The notes beneath the pieces were generated by a model. It did not search any database, was not told where the DNA came from, and saw only the letters and a list, made by a program, of their open reading frames with translations. A DNA stretch of 64,000 bases from the NCBI GenBank assembly GCA_000717735.1, contig JOBE01000005.1:116876-180875 (forward strand), in the 5' to 3' direction. Source of the DNA: Streptomyces griseoluteus (GTDB lineage: Bacteria > Actinomycetota > Actinomycetes > Streptomycetales > Streptomycetaceae). Positions 44,825-54,125 of this stretch are shown here, one piece after another. Position numbers and translations under genes: made by a program. The stretch's first letter is position 1, and every line of letters starts with the position of its first letter.

Positions 44825-46066
44825 GTGCGAAACCGTTCGATGCTCATACTCACCACCGCGGTCACCGCGGGAGCACTCACCCTCACCGCCTGTGGTTCGC
44901 GCGACGACAAGGACGGCGCGGCCAAGGACGGTGACGGCGGCAACGTCACCGTGACCATCGGCCTCGACGCCCCCCTCACGGGCGAGCTCTCCGCCCTCGG
45001 CCTCGGCATCAAGAACTCGGCCGACCTGGCGGTCAAGACGGCCAACAAGAAGGCCTACGTCAAGGGCGTGACCTTCAAACTGGAGTCCCTGGACGACCAG
45101 GCCCAGCCCTCCGCCGGCCAGCAGAACGCGACCAAGTTCGTCGCCGACAAGACCGTCCTCGGCGTCGTCGGCCCGCTGAACTCCGGCGTCGCCGAGGCCA
45201 TGCAGAAGGTCTTCGACGACGCGAAGCTGGCGCAGGTCTCCCCGGCCAACACCAACCCGGCCCTGAGCCAGGGCGTCAACTGGGCCTCCGGCGACAAGAA
45301 GCGCGGCTACAAGTCGTACTTCCGCACCGCCACCACGGACGCCATCCAGGGCCCCTTCGCGGCCCAGTACGTCTTCAACGAGGCCAAGAAGACCAAGGCC
45401 TTCATCATCGACGACAAGAAGACCTACGGCGCCGGCCTCGCGGGCACCTTCAAGGGCGAGTTCGAGAAGCTCGGCGGCAAGGTCCTCGGCACCGAGCACA
45501 TCAACCCCGACACCAAGGACTTCTCCGCGGTCGCGACCAAGGTGAAGACCTCGGGCGCCGACGTCGTTTACTACGGTGGCGAGTACCCGGCCGCCGGCCC
45601 GCTGGCCAAGCAGATCAAGGAAGCCGGCGCGAAGGTCGTCGTCGTCGGCGGCGACGCGCTCTTCAGCCCGGAGTACGTGAAGCTGGCGGGCGCCAAGGCC
45701 GCCGAGGGTGACTTCGCCACCTCCGTCGGCGCGCCGATCGAGAGCCTCCCCTCGGCCAAGGACTTCCTGGCCGACTACAAGAACGGTGGCTACAAGGAGG
45801 CCTACGAGGCCTACGGCGGCTACTCGTACGACTCGACCTGGGCCATCATCGAGGCCGTCAAGAAGGTCGTCGACGGCAACGGCGGCAAGCTCCCGGACGA
45901 CGCCCGCGCCAAGGTCGTCGAGGCCGTCCAGGGTGTCTCCTTCGAGGGCGTGAGCGGCAAGGTCTCCTTCGACGAGTTCGGTGACACCACCAACAAGCAG
46001 CTGACCGTCTACAAGGTCCAGGGCGGCGCCTTCAAGCCGGTCAAGTCCGACACCTTCGGCCGCTGA
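44825..46066 (+). CDS. livK: Branched-chain amino-acid ABC transporter, substrate-binding lipoprotein
   Basis: This 413-residue extracellular binding protein has a lipobox LTAC (Cys at about residue 23) that anchors it to the membrane. The periplasmic-binding (Leu/Ile/Val, type I) fold shows DAPLTGELSALGLGIKNSADLAV, GVVGPLNSGVAEAMQ, FRTATTDAIQGPFAAQY, the DDKKTYGAGLAG segment and ADVVYYGGEYPAAG. It delivers branched-chain amino acids to LivHM. First gene of a five-gene operon. A GC hairpin at 46092-46129 separates it from the permease genes, which would let it be made in excess. Confidence 0.95.
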   Translation: MRNRSMLILTTAVTAGALTLTACGSRDDKDGAAKDGDGGNVTVTIGLDAPLTGELSALGLGIKNSADLAVKTANKKAYVKGVTFKLESLDDQAQPSAGQQNATKFVADKTVLGVVGPLNSGVAEAMQKVFDDAKLAQVSPANTNPALSQGVNWASGDKKRGYKSYFRTATTDAIQGPFAAQYVFNEAKKTKAFIIDDKKTYGAGLAGTFKGEFEKLGGKVLGTEHINPDTKDFSAVATKVKTSGADVVYYGGEYPAAGPLAKQIKEAGAKVVVVGGDALFSPEYVKLAGAKAAEGDFATSVGAPIESLPSAKDFLADYKNGGYKEAYEAYGGYSYDSTWAIIEAVKKVVDGNGGKLPDDARAKVVEAVQGVSFEGVSGKVSFDEFGDTTNKQLTVYKVQGGAFKPVKSDTFGR

Positions 46067-46091
46067 CAACCCCACCACTCAGCACCACCTT

Positions 46092-46129
46092 CACCGCGCG
46101 GGGGGCCGCACCTGGCTCCCCGCGCGGTG
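46092..46129 (+). terminator. Intra-operon hairpin between livK and livH
   Basis: A 12-bp stem (46092-46103 with 46118-46129) and 14-nt loop start 25 bp after the livK stop. Partial termination here would give more binding protein than permease; alternatively it protects the livK mRNA 3' end. Confidence 0.7.
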
Positions 46130-46162
46130 TCACATCCGTCGAAAGTCTCGGAGGACAATGCG

Positions 46163-47092
46163 GTGAACGAACTGCCGCAGCAGCTGGTCAACGGCCTGCT
46201 ACTGGGATCCATGTACGGGCTCGTCGCCGTCGGCTACACGATGGTCTACGGCATCGTCCAGCTCATCAACTTCGCCCATGGCGAGATCTTCATGACCGGC
46301 GGCTTCGGAGCCCTCACGGTCTGGCTGATCCTGCCCGGCGGCACCACCATGTGGGTCGCACTGCCGCTCATGATCATCGGTGCCGTGCTCGTCGCGACCA
46401 CCATAGCCATCGGGGCGGAACGGTTCGCCTACCGCCCGCTGCGCGGTGGCCCCCGCCTCGCCCCGCTCATCACGGCCATCGGTCTCTCGCTCGCCCTGCA
46501 GTACGCCGTATGGGTCTGGTACCCGGAGGCCAAGTCCGCCCGGACCTTCCCGCAGATCCCCGGCGGCGCCATCGAGCTCGGTCCCGTCACCATCCAGACC
46601 GGCGACGTCTTCCTCCTCGTCGCCGCCCCCATCTGCATGGCCTTCCTCGCCTTCTTCGTGATGCGCACCCGCGTCGGCCGCGGCATGCAGGCCACCGCGC
46701 AGGACCCGGACACCGCCAAGCTCATGGGCGTCAACACCGACCGGATCATCGTCATCGCGTTCGCCCTCGGCGCCGCCATGGCCGCCGTCGGAGCCGTCGC
46801 CTACGGCCTCAAGTACGGCGTCGTCGACTACAAGATGGGCTTCCTCCTCGGCCTCAAGGCCTTCACGGCCGCGGTCCTCGGCGGAATCGGCAACATCTAC
46901 GGGGCCATGCTCGGCGGAGTCGTCCTCGGTGTCGCCGAGACCATGGCGACGGCGTACATCAGCCACATCCCCGGTATGGAGCAGCTCGGCGGCCAGTCCT
47001 GGGCCGACGTGTGGGCCTTCGTACTCCTCATCGTCGTACTCCTCGCCCGGCCACAAGGCCTCCTCGGCGAGCGCGTCGCGGACAGGGCGTGA
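46163..47092 (+). CDS. livH: Branched-chain amino-acid ABC transporter permease LivH
   Basis: This 309-residue integral membrane permease of the LivH type has about eight spans. The opening QQLVNGLLLGSMYGLVAVGYTMVYGIVQLINFAHGEI is diagnostic, with FAHG near residue 36. The cytoplasmic loop RGMQATAQDPDTAKLMGVN (about 180) is the coupling motif for the ATPase. The GTG at 46163 follows GGAGG. The stop overlaps livM (GTGA). It forms the heterodimeric channel with LivM. Confidence 0.95.
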   Translation: MNELPQQLVNGLLLGSMYGLVAVGYTMVYGIVQLINFAHGEIFMTGGFGALTVWLILPGGTTMWVALPLMIIGAVLVATTIAIGAERFAYRPLRGGPRLAPLITAIGLSLALQYAVWVWYPEAKSARTFPQIPGGAIELGPVTIQTGDVFLLVAAPICMAFLAFFVMRTRVGRGMQATAQDPDTAKLMGVNTDRIIVIAFALGAAMAAVGAVAYGLKYGVVDYKMGFLLGLKAFTAAVLGGIGNIYGAMLGGVVLGVAETMATAYISHIPGMEQLGGQSWADVWAFVLLIVVLLARPQGLLGERVADRA

Positions 47093-48933
47093 GCACCATG
47101 ACCACCATCTCCGAGAACCCCAAGGCGTCCACGGCCCCCGAGCCCGCCGCCGAGGCGACCGGCCTCATCGGCTTCGTGCCGGAGAAGGCCGCCCGCGCCC
47201 TCACCCTGGGCGGCGGCGTCCTGACCGTCGCCAGCTGCTTCCTCGCCTGGACCTGGACCCCCCGCTTCCCCGGCGACCTCACGTACTACGGCTCTCCCGC
47301 CGGCCTCCAGATGCAGGTCCTGGTCACCGGCGTACTCACCGCCCTCTTCGCCCTCTCCTCGTACGGCGTCAAGGGCACCCGCTGGCTGACCCCGGCCGGC
47401 GGCGACTCGGCCCTCAAGCTCGCCGCCCTCGCCAACTTCGCCATCACCTGGTTCACCGTCGGCGCCATCAGCATCCAGCTCGGCGGCCCCGTCAACCTGG
47501 AGCCCGGCGGCGCGGTCGTCGCACTCGCCAGCCTCCTCGCCCTCCTCGGCGCCCTCGCCCTCCCCTTCGAGCGGCCGAAGGTCCTCCCCGTGGACCCCGA
47601 GGACACCTCCTGGGACCAGTTCAAGCACCGCGCCGGCAACGGCTGGGCCTCCTTCAGGGCCGCCTTCGCCACCACCGGCACCGCACGCCGGCTCCCGACG
47701 ATGCACTCCTCCGTCGAGATCCTGATCATCGCGGGCGTCCTCGCCATCGCCCTCGGCGTCTTCACCTACGGTGTCGGCACCGAATACGACGAGCTGTTCC
47801 TCGGCTTCCTGATCACGGCCGGCCTCGGCTTCGCCGCCGTCAGCAAGTCGGGCCTCGTGGCACAGGCCACGCAGCTCACCAGCAAGCACCAGAACCTGTC
47901 CATCGCGGGCGCGTTCACCGCCGCGGCGCTCTTCCCCTTCACCCAGACCGACGACCAGTACGCGACGCTCGGCGTCTACATCCTGATCTTCGCCACGGTC
48001 GCCCTGGGCCTGAACATCGTCGTCGGCCTCGCCGGTCTCCTCGACCTCGGATACGTCGCCTTCCTCGGCGTCGGCGCCTACGCGGCCGCCCTCGTCTCGG
48101 GCGCCCCGAGCTCCCCGTTCGGCGTCCACTTCCCCTTCTGGGCCGCCATCCTGGTCGGCGCCGGAGCCTCCCTGGTCTTCGGCGTCCTCATCGGCGCCCC
48201 GACCCTGCGACTGCGCGGCGACTACCTCGCCATCGTGACGCTCGGCTTCGGCGAGATCTTCCGCATCGCGGTCATGAACACCGACGGCACCTCCGGCCCC
48301 GACATCACCAACGGCTCCAACGGCATCTCGTCGATCCCGAACCTCAACATCCTCGGATTCGACTTCGGCGCCGCGCACTCGATCGCCGGCTTCACCATCG
48401 GACGCTTCGCCAACTACTTCTTCCTGATGCTGCTGATCATGGCGGTCGTCGTCCTCGTCTTCCGACGCAGCGGCGACTCCCGCATCGGCCGCGCCTGGGT
48501 CGCCATCCGCGAGGACGAGACCGCCGCACTCGCCATGGGCATCAACGGCTTCCGCGTCAAGCTCATCGCCTTCGCCCTCGGCGCCGGCCTCGCCGGCCTC
48601 GCCGGCACCGTGCAGGCCCACGTCACCTACACCGTGACCCCCGAGCAGTACCTCTTCGCCGGCCCCATCCCGCCCAACTCCGCCTTCCTGCTCGCCGCCG
48701 TCGTCCTCGGCGGCATGGGCACCATGAGCGGCCCCCTGGTCGGCGCGTCCCTCCTCTTCCTCATCCCGAACAAGCTCCAGTTCATGGGCGAGTACCAGCT
48801 CTTCGCCTTCGGCGTCGCACTGATCCTCCTCATGCGCTTCCGCCCGGAGGGCATCATCGCCAACCGGCGCAACCAGCTGGAGTTCCACGAGAAGGACGAG
48901 ACGCCCGCCACGCTCGCCAAGGCAGGTGCCTGA
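47089..48933 (+). CDS. livM: Branched-chain amino-acid ABC transporter permease LivM (long form)
   Basis: This 614-residue permease is longer than the usual 300-350 residues. The first ~270 residues carry additional hydrophobic segments and a linker, and the typical LivM core starts near residue 285 (YILIFATVALGLNIVVGLAGLLDLGYVAFLGVGAYAAAL). RIGRAWVAIREDETAALAMGIN is the coupling loop. The GTG at 47089 overlaps the livH stop; an ATG at 47098 is an alternative. Long LivM forms are usual in streptomycetes, as I recall. livG starts 3 nt after its stop. Confidence 0.93.
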   Translation: MSTMTTISENPKASTAPEPAAEATGLIGFVPEKAARALTLGGGVLTVASCFLAWTWTPRFPGDLTYYGSPAGLQMQVLVTGVLTALFALSSYGVKGTRWLTPAGGDSALKLAALANFAITWFTVGAISIQLGGPVNLEPGGAVVALASLLALLGALALPFERPKVLPVDPEDTSWDQFKHRAGNGWASFRAAFATTGTARRLPTMHSSVEILIIAGVLAIALGVFTYGVGTEYDELFLGFLITAGLGFAAVSKSGLVAQATQLTSKHQNLSIAGAFTAAALFPFTQTDDQYATLGVYILIFATVALGLNIVVGLAGLLDLGYVAFLGVGAYAAALVSGAPSSPFGVHFPFWAAILVGAGASLVFGVLIGAPTLRLRGDYLAIVTLGFGEIFRIAVMNTDGTSGPDITNGSNGISSIPNLNILGFDFGAAHSIAGFTIGRFANYFFLMLLIMAVVVLVFRRSGDSRIGRAWVAIREDETAALAMGINGFRVKLIAFALGAGLAGLAGTVQAHVTYTVTPEQYLFAGPIPPNSAFLLAAVVLGGMGTMSGPLVGASLLFLIPNKLQFMGEYQLFAFGVALILLMRFRPEGIIANRRNQLEFHEKDETPATLAKAGA

Positions 48934-48936
48934 ACC

Positions 48937-50003
<1,067 letters not shown>

Positions 50004-50007
<4 letters not shown>

Positions 50008-50720
50008 CCGCAATGCTCGAAGTCGAGGACCTGCGCGTCGCCTACGGAAAGATCGAGGCCGTCAAGGGCATCTCCTTCTCCGTCGACGCCGGTGAGGTCG
50101 TCACCCTCATCGGCACCAACGGCGCCGGAAAGACCACCACCCTGCGGACCCTCTCCGGGCTCCTCAAGCCGGTCGGCGGCCAGATCAAGTTCGAGGGCAA
50201 GTCCCTCCGCAAGATCCCCGCACACAAGATCGTCTCCCTCGGCCTCGCCCACTCCCCCGAGGGCCGGCACATCTTCCCCCGGATGACCATCGAGGAGAAC
50301 CTCCTCCTCGGCGCCTTCCTCCGCAAGGACACCGCCGGCATCGCCAAGGACGTCCAGCGCGCCTACGACCTCTTCCCCATCCTGGGCGAACGTCGCAAGC
50401 AGGCCGCCGGCACCCTCTCCGGCGGCGAGCAGCAGATGCTCGCCATGGGCCGCGCCCTGATGTCCCAGCCCAAGCTGCTCATGCTCGACGAGCCCTCCAT
50501 GGGCCTCTCGCCGATCATGATGCAGAAGATCATGGCGACCATCGCCGAGCTGAAGGCCCAGGGCACCACCATCCTGCTCGTCGAGCAGAACGCCCAGGCC
50601 GCGCTCGCCCTGGCGGACCACGGTCACGTCATGGAGATCGGCAAGGTCGTCCTGTCCGGCACCGGGCAGAACCTGCTCCACGACGAGTCCGTCCGCAAGG
50701 CGTACCTCGGCGAGGACTGA
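50004..50720 (+). CDS. livF: Branched-chain amino-acid ABC transporter ATP-binding protein LivF
   Basis: This 238-residue ATPase completes the transporter. Visible motifs are Walker A GTNGAGKT, the Q-loop and LAHSPEGRHIFPRMT typical of LivF, signature LSGGEQQMLAMGRAL, Walker B LLMLDEPSMGLSP and the switch His replaced by Gln/Asn in LLVEQNAQ, normal for LivF. ATG 50004 overlaps the livG stop. A strong bidirectional terminator follows 14 nt after its stop. Confidence 0.96.
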
Positions 50721-50734
50721 CCCCCACCCAGGAC

Positions 50735-50772
50735 AGAAGGCCCGCCCCACAGTGACGTGGGGCGGGCCTTCT
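50735..50772. terminator. Bidirectional terminator
   Basis: A 16-bp perfect stem (50735-50750 with 50757-50772) carries a 6-nt loop between the convergent livF and response-regulator genes. It ends the liv operon and, on the other strand, follows the response regulator. Confidence 0.9.
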
Positions 50773-50792
50773 TCTGTACGCGTACGGTTGGG

Positions 50793-51446
50793 CTACTGGC
50801 CCTTGGCCGCCTTCTTCTCCTCGGCGTCCTCGATGACCGCCTCGGCGACCTGCTGCATCGACATGCGGCGGTCCATCGACGTCTTCTGGATCCAGCGGAA
50901 CGCGGCCGGCTCCGTAAGGCCGTACTGCGTCTGCAGGATCGACTTGGCCCGGTCCACCAGCTTCCGGGTCTCAAGCCGGAGGGAGAGGTCCGCGACCTCC
51001 TTCTCCAGGGCACGCAGCTCGGCGAAACGGGACACCGCCATCTCGATGGCCGGCACCACGTCGCTCTTGCTGAACGGCTTCACCAGGTACGCCATGGCAC
51101 CGGCGTCCCTGGCCCGCTCGACGAGCTCGCGCTGCGAGAAGGCGGTGAGCATGAGGACCGGGGCGATGGACTCGCCGGCGATCTTCTCGGCCGCCGAGAT
51201 GCCGTCGAGGACGGGCATCTTCACGTCGAGGATGACGAGGTCGGGCCGGTGCTCACGGGCGAGCTCGACGGCCGTGGCACCGTCACCGGCCTCGCCGACG
51301 ACCGTGTAGCCCTCTTCCTCCAGCATCTCTTTGAGGTCGAGGCGGATGAGGGCCTCGTCCTCGGCGATGACGACACGGGTCGTCAGCGGCGGGACGTGCG
51401 GCGCCTCGGCGTCGTCGGCGGGCTGGGGCGACTCGGGGGCGGTCAC
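50793..51446 (-). CDS. ANTAR-domain response regulator (PdtaR-like)
   Basis: This 217-residue protein joins a receiver domain (about 23-140; phosphoacceptor Asp74 in VILDVKMPVLDG, acidic pair ED at 29-30, Lys in VKPFS) to a C-terminal ANTAR RNA-binding domain (about 145-205). ANTAR regulators bind tandem hairpins in nascent RNA and prevent termination. The mycobacterial counterpart is PdtaR (Rv1626), phosphorylated by PdtaS; no kinase gene is next to it here. The GTG at 51446 has GAGGAG 7 nt away. In the upstream 99 bp a tRNA gene starts in the opposite direction. Confidence 0.93.
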   Translation of the reverse strand: MTAPESPQPADDAEAPHVPPLTTRVVIAEDEALIRLDLKEMLEEEGYTVVGEAGDGATAVELAREHRPDLVILDVKMPVLDGISAAEKIAGESIAPVLMLTAFSQRELVERARDAGAMAYLVKPFSKSDVVPAIEMAVSRFAELRALEKEVADLSLRLETRKLVDRAKSILQTQYGLTEPAAFRWIQKTSMDRRMSMQQVAEAVIEDAEEKKAAKGQ

Positions 51447-51545
51447 GGGGGCTCCTCGTTGCGGGGCAGGTAGTGCTACATGAGCCTACCTAGGTCCTGT
51501 ATGTTTGAGGCACAGCAGGTTGCCCTCAGCCTTCGTTTCGAAGGA

Positions 51546-51618
51546 GCCCCGGTAGCCCAGCGGAAGAGGCAGTGGTCTCAAACACCATACAGCGTGGGTT
51601 CGAATCCCACCCGGGGCA
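51546..51618 (+). tRNA. tRNA with anticodon CAA (Leu codon UUG), short variable arm
   Basis: The 73-nt gene folds as a complete cloverleaf. The acceptor stem is GCCCCGG (51546-51552) with CCGGGGC (51611-51617) and discriminator A. The D arm has a 3-bp stem GCC/GGC. The anticodon stem GTGGT/ACCAT encloses CTCAAAC with anticodon CAA at 51579-51581, and the T arm is GTGGG-TTCGAAT-CCCAC. CCA is not encoded. Leucine tRNAs should have a long variable arm, but here it is only ACAGC (5 nt). A 6-bp hairpin (51530-51544) ends one base before the gene. The tRNA is intact; its charging is uncertain. Confidence 0.88.
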
Positions 51619-51727
51619 CTTTACCTTCGATTCCAAGGCATCGCGCACGGTTGGCGATCTTCACTCGTCACAGTGAACACCTCTTCGATTCCAGGCGGGC
51701 GAGTCGCCGACAGGTCAAGCTGCCGAC

Positions 51728-52507
51728 ATGGAGCAGCACAACCCTTCGATTCGCGAAGAAGCGCTCGCACTCCTCCGTCGAGGCCTGAGCAATAGGACAG
51801 TTGCCGAGCAACTCAACGTGCCGCGCGGCACGGTCGGTTGGTGGCTTTCGGAAGACCGGCGGAGACGCGGTGTCCGCTATGAGCACCCGACGGACTGCCC
51901 CCGGTGCACAGAGCGGGCATTCGACAGGCCGGCCTACGCCTATCTCCTTGGGCTATATCTCGGTGACGGCCACATCATCTCCAAACCGAGACAGCACCAC
52001 CTGTCGATCTTCTGCACCGCCTCATGGCCAGAGCTGATCGACACCGCCGAGGAAGCCATGCGCCGCGTCATGCCGATGCCTAGCGTGCGACGGCGGTTCA
52101 GGCAGGGATGCGCGGAGGTGAAGTCCTTCACCAAGCACTGGACGTGCATGTTCCCTCAGCACGGGCCCGGGAAGAAGCACGAACGCAAGATCGCCCTTGA
52201 GCCCTGGCAGCAGGACATCGTCAACGCACACCCTTGGGAGTTCGTTCGCGGGTTGATCCACTCGGACGGCTGTCGGACCATGAACTGGACCACTCGCGTC
52301 GTGAACGGGCAGCGCAAGCGCTACGAGTACCCCCGGTACTGGTTCACCAACGTCTCGGACGACATCCGACAGCTCTACACCGACACACTCGACAAGTTGG
52401 GCATCGAGTGGACCCACTGCACCCGCAACGGAAAGCCGTACAACATCTCCGTCGCCCGCAAGGCGTCCGTCGCGCTCATGGATCTGCACGTGGGTCCCAA
52501 GCGCTGA
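51728..52507 (+). CDS. Helix-turn-helix/LAGLIDADG protein next to a tRNA (homing-endonuclease-like)
   Basis: This 259-residue protein begins with a helix-turn-helix (8-40: EEALALLRRGLSNRTVAEQLNVPRGTVGWWL). A CPRC pair follows (57-60), then two LAGLIDADG-like motifs, YLLGLYLGDGH (72-82) and FVRGLIHSDGC (172-182). Both active-site acids, Asp80 and Asp180, are present, so it looks catalytically competent. It is not inside an intron or intein. It begins 109 bases after the tRNA, and homologues of this type are, as I recall, widespread in streptomycetes and annotated as regulators. The ribosome site is weak. An endonuclease or DNA/RNA-binding role is inferred. Confidence 0.85.
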   Translation: MEQHNPSIREEALALLRRGLSNRTVAEQLNVPRGTVGWWLSEDRRRRGVRYEHPTDCPRCTERAFDRPAYAYLLGLYLGDGHIISKPRQHHLSIFCTASWPELIDTAEEAMRRVMPMPSVRRRFRQGCAEVKSFTKHWTCMFPQHGPGKKHERKIALEPWQQDIVNAHPWEFVRGLIHSDGCRTMNWTTRVVNGQRKRYEYPRYWFTNVSDDIRQLYTDTLDKLGIEWTHCTRNGKPYNISVARKASVALMDLHVGPKR

Positions 52508-52536
52508 TCACCTACACCGATACGTCAGTCGGCCGT

Positions 52537-52827
52537 GGAGCTATTCGTCTGACACGGTGGCGCCGACAGTGGCGTACGCGCGGTGAGGCTGGAGCCCTGT
52601 CCAAGAGATCGCCGAGACTCAGCGAGACGCAGATCGCTCGGTTGGAGCGGGAGTTGGAGCGTGGGCCGCTGGTCCATGGCTTGGCGGACCAACGGTGGAC
52701 ACTGGCGAGGGTGAAGACACTGATCGGCCGGCTCTTCCACGTGTCGCACACGGTCGAGGGCACGTGGCGGCTGCTGAAGCGGCACGGCTGGTCGTGGCAG
52801 CAGTTGGCGGCCCGCCGCGCCATCGAG
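52537..52827 (+). pseudogene. IS630-family transposase remnant, N-terminal part
   Basis: The fragment encodes the helix-turn-helix half of an IS630-type transposase (RWRRQWRTRGEAGALS ... RWTLARVKTLIGRLF ... VEGTWRLLKRHGWSWQQLAARRAIE). It lacks the first ~50 residues of the family and is cut at 52827 by an IS3-family element, after which the C-terminal part resumes at 54160. The left end of the original element is not recognisable next to the LAGLIDADG gene. Confidence 0.8.
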
Positions 52828-52896
52828 TGAGGTTCCCCCGAGATGCAGGGATGGGTGACAGGGAGTCAGATGGGTCTCATGAGAGGAGCCCAGAGG

Positions 52897-53205
52897 ATGC
52901 CTGCCCCGAGGAAGTACCCGCTGGAGTTGCGTGAGCGTGCGGTGCGGATGTACCGGACTGCCGAGCCGAAGCCGGTGATCCGCCGTATGGCTGAGGATCT
53001 CGGTGTGCACCACGAGGCCCTGCGGAACTGGATCCGGCAGGCCGAGGCCGGCGCCGGCGAGCGTGGTGATGTGCTCACCACCGCCGAGCGCGAGGAACTG
53101 GCGGCCCTGCGCAAGGAGAACGTGCAGCTCAAGCGGGCGAACGAAGTTCTGCGGACGGCCTCGGCTTGTTTCGCGGCACAGCTCGACCCGACCCGGCCCA
53201 GGTGA
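52897..53205 (+). CDS. IS3-family transposase OrfA
   Basis: The 102-residue OrfA has an HTH (PLELRERAVRMYRTAEPKPVIRRMAEDLGVHHEALRNWI) and a leucine-zipper-like helix (ELAALRKENVQLKRANEVLRTAS). AGGAG lies 8 nt upstream of the ATG. In active relatives, as I recall, the region near SAFFAAQLDPTRPR carries a T-run for -1 frameshifting into orfB; here it reads SACFAAQL with the run broken (GCTTGTTTC). Confidence 0.88.
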   Translation: MPAPRKYPLELRERAVRMYRTAEPKPVIRRMAEDLGVHHEALRNWIRQAEAGAGERGDVLTTAEREELAALRKENVQLKRANEVLRTASACFAAQLDPTRPR

Positions 53206-54125
53206 CAGGACTGCTCGACGAGCATCCGCATCTGGGGGTCGAGCCCGTCCTTCGGGAACTGTCCATCGCCTCCTCCACCTACTACCGCTGGCGCCTGGCC
53301 GAGCGGGAGCCGTGCGAACGGCGCCGCCGCGATGCCGGGCTGACCGGGCGGATCAGGGAGATCCACACGGAGTCCGGCGGGGTCTACGGATCCCCGCGGG
53401 TGCACGCCGTCCTGAAGCGCGAGGGCGAGGTGGTCGGCCGCAAGCGGGTCGAGCGGCTGATGCACGAGGCCGGCCTGCACGGCATCAGCCCCCGCCCCCA
53501 CGGCAAGGGCTTCACCCGCCGCGACCCCGCGGCCACTCTCGCCCCAGATCTCGTCAACAGCGACTTCACCGCCGAGGGCCCGAACCGGCTGTGGGTCACC
53601 GACCTGACGATGATCGCAACGGACGAGGGGCCGTTGTGGCTGTCGGCGATCCGGGACGCATTCTCGCGCAGGGTGGTGGCCTGGGAGACCTCCGCCCGCG
53701 CGGACGCCGACCTGGTCCTGTCCTCGCTGGAGTACGCGCTGGCCAGCCGGGAAGTCGAGCCCGGCAATCTCATCCATCATGCCGATCAAGGCTGTCAATA
53801 CACGGCCATCAAGCTCACACCACGCCTGGTCAGAGCGGGAATCCAAGCGTCCATGGGCTCGGTCGGGGACTCGTATGAAAACGCCCTCGCCGAGAACCTG
53901 TGGATGCTGATCAAAACCGAGTGCGTCCGCGGCCGCGTCTTCGCCACACGTGCCGAGGCGAACCTCGCCCTCTTCGAGTACATCGACGGCTTCTACAACC
54001 CCCGCCGAATCCAGAAACGCCTCGGCTACCTCAGCCCTATCGAATTCGAGGAGAAGCACTACACCGAACAAGCAACGGCCGAACAAGCGAACCTGAAACC
54101 TCGTCGACCCGCTCTGACCAGCTAG
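53202..54125 (+). CDS. IS3-family transposase OrfB (DDE)
   Basis: OrfB, 307 residues from the overlapping GTG (GTGA with the orfA stop), contains the DDE integrase-like core. Asp is in WVTDLTMI, Asp in HHADQGCQY and Glu in NALAENLWMLIKTE, with the HTH_21 segment (VYGSPRVHAVLKREG) before it. It is in the -1 frame relative to OrfA, so the active OrfAB fusion normally needs a frameshift. The catalytic residues are all present. Confidence 0.9.
   Translation: MTGLLDEHPHLGVEPVLRELSIASSTYYRWRLAEREPCERRRRDAGLTGRIREIHTESGGVYGSPRVHAVLKREGEVVGRKRVERLMHEAGLHGISPRPHGKGFTRRDPAATLAPDLVNSDFTAEGPNRLWVTDLTMIATDEGPLWLSAIRDAFSRRVVAWETSARADADLVLSSLEYALASREVEPGNLIHHADQGCQYTAIKLTPRLVRAGIQASMGSVGDSYENALAENLWMLIKTECVRGRVFATRAEANLALFEYIDGFYNPRRIQKRLGYLSPIEFEEKHYTEQATAEQANLKPRRPALTS

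Noticed and set aside
51650..51715. Second tRNA or tRNA remnant after the CAA tRNA
   Set aside because: Only the T-loop-like TTCGATTCC and a small hairpin are present; acceptor and anticodon arms cannot be formed.
52234..52830. A 198-codon gene overlapping the LAGLIDADG gene
   Set aside because: Its first half is a shadow of the LAGLIDADG gene; only the second half is real and is the IS630 remnant.
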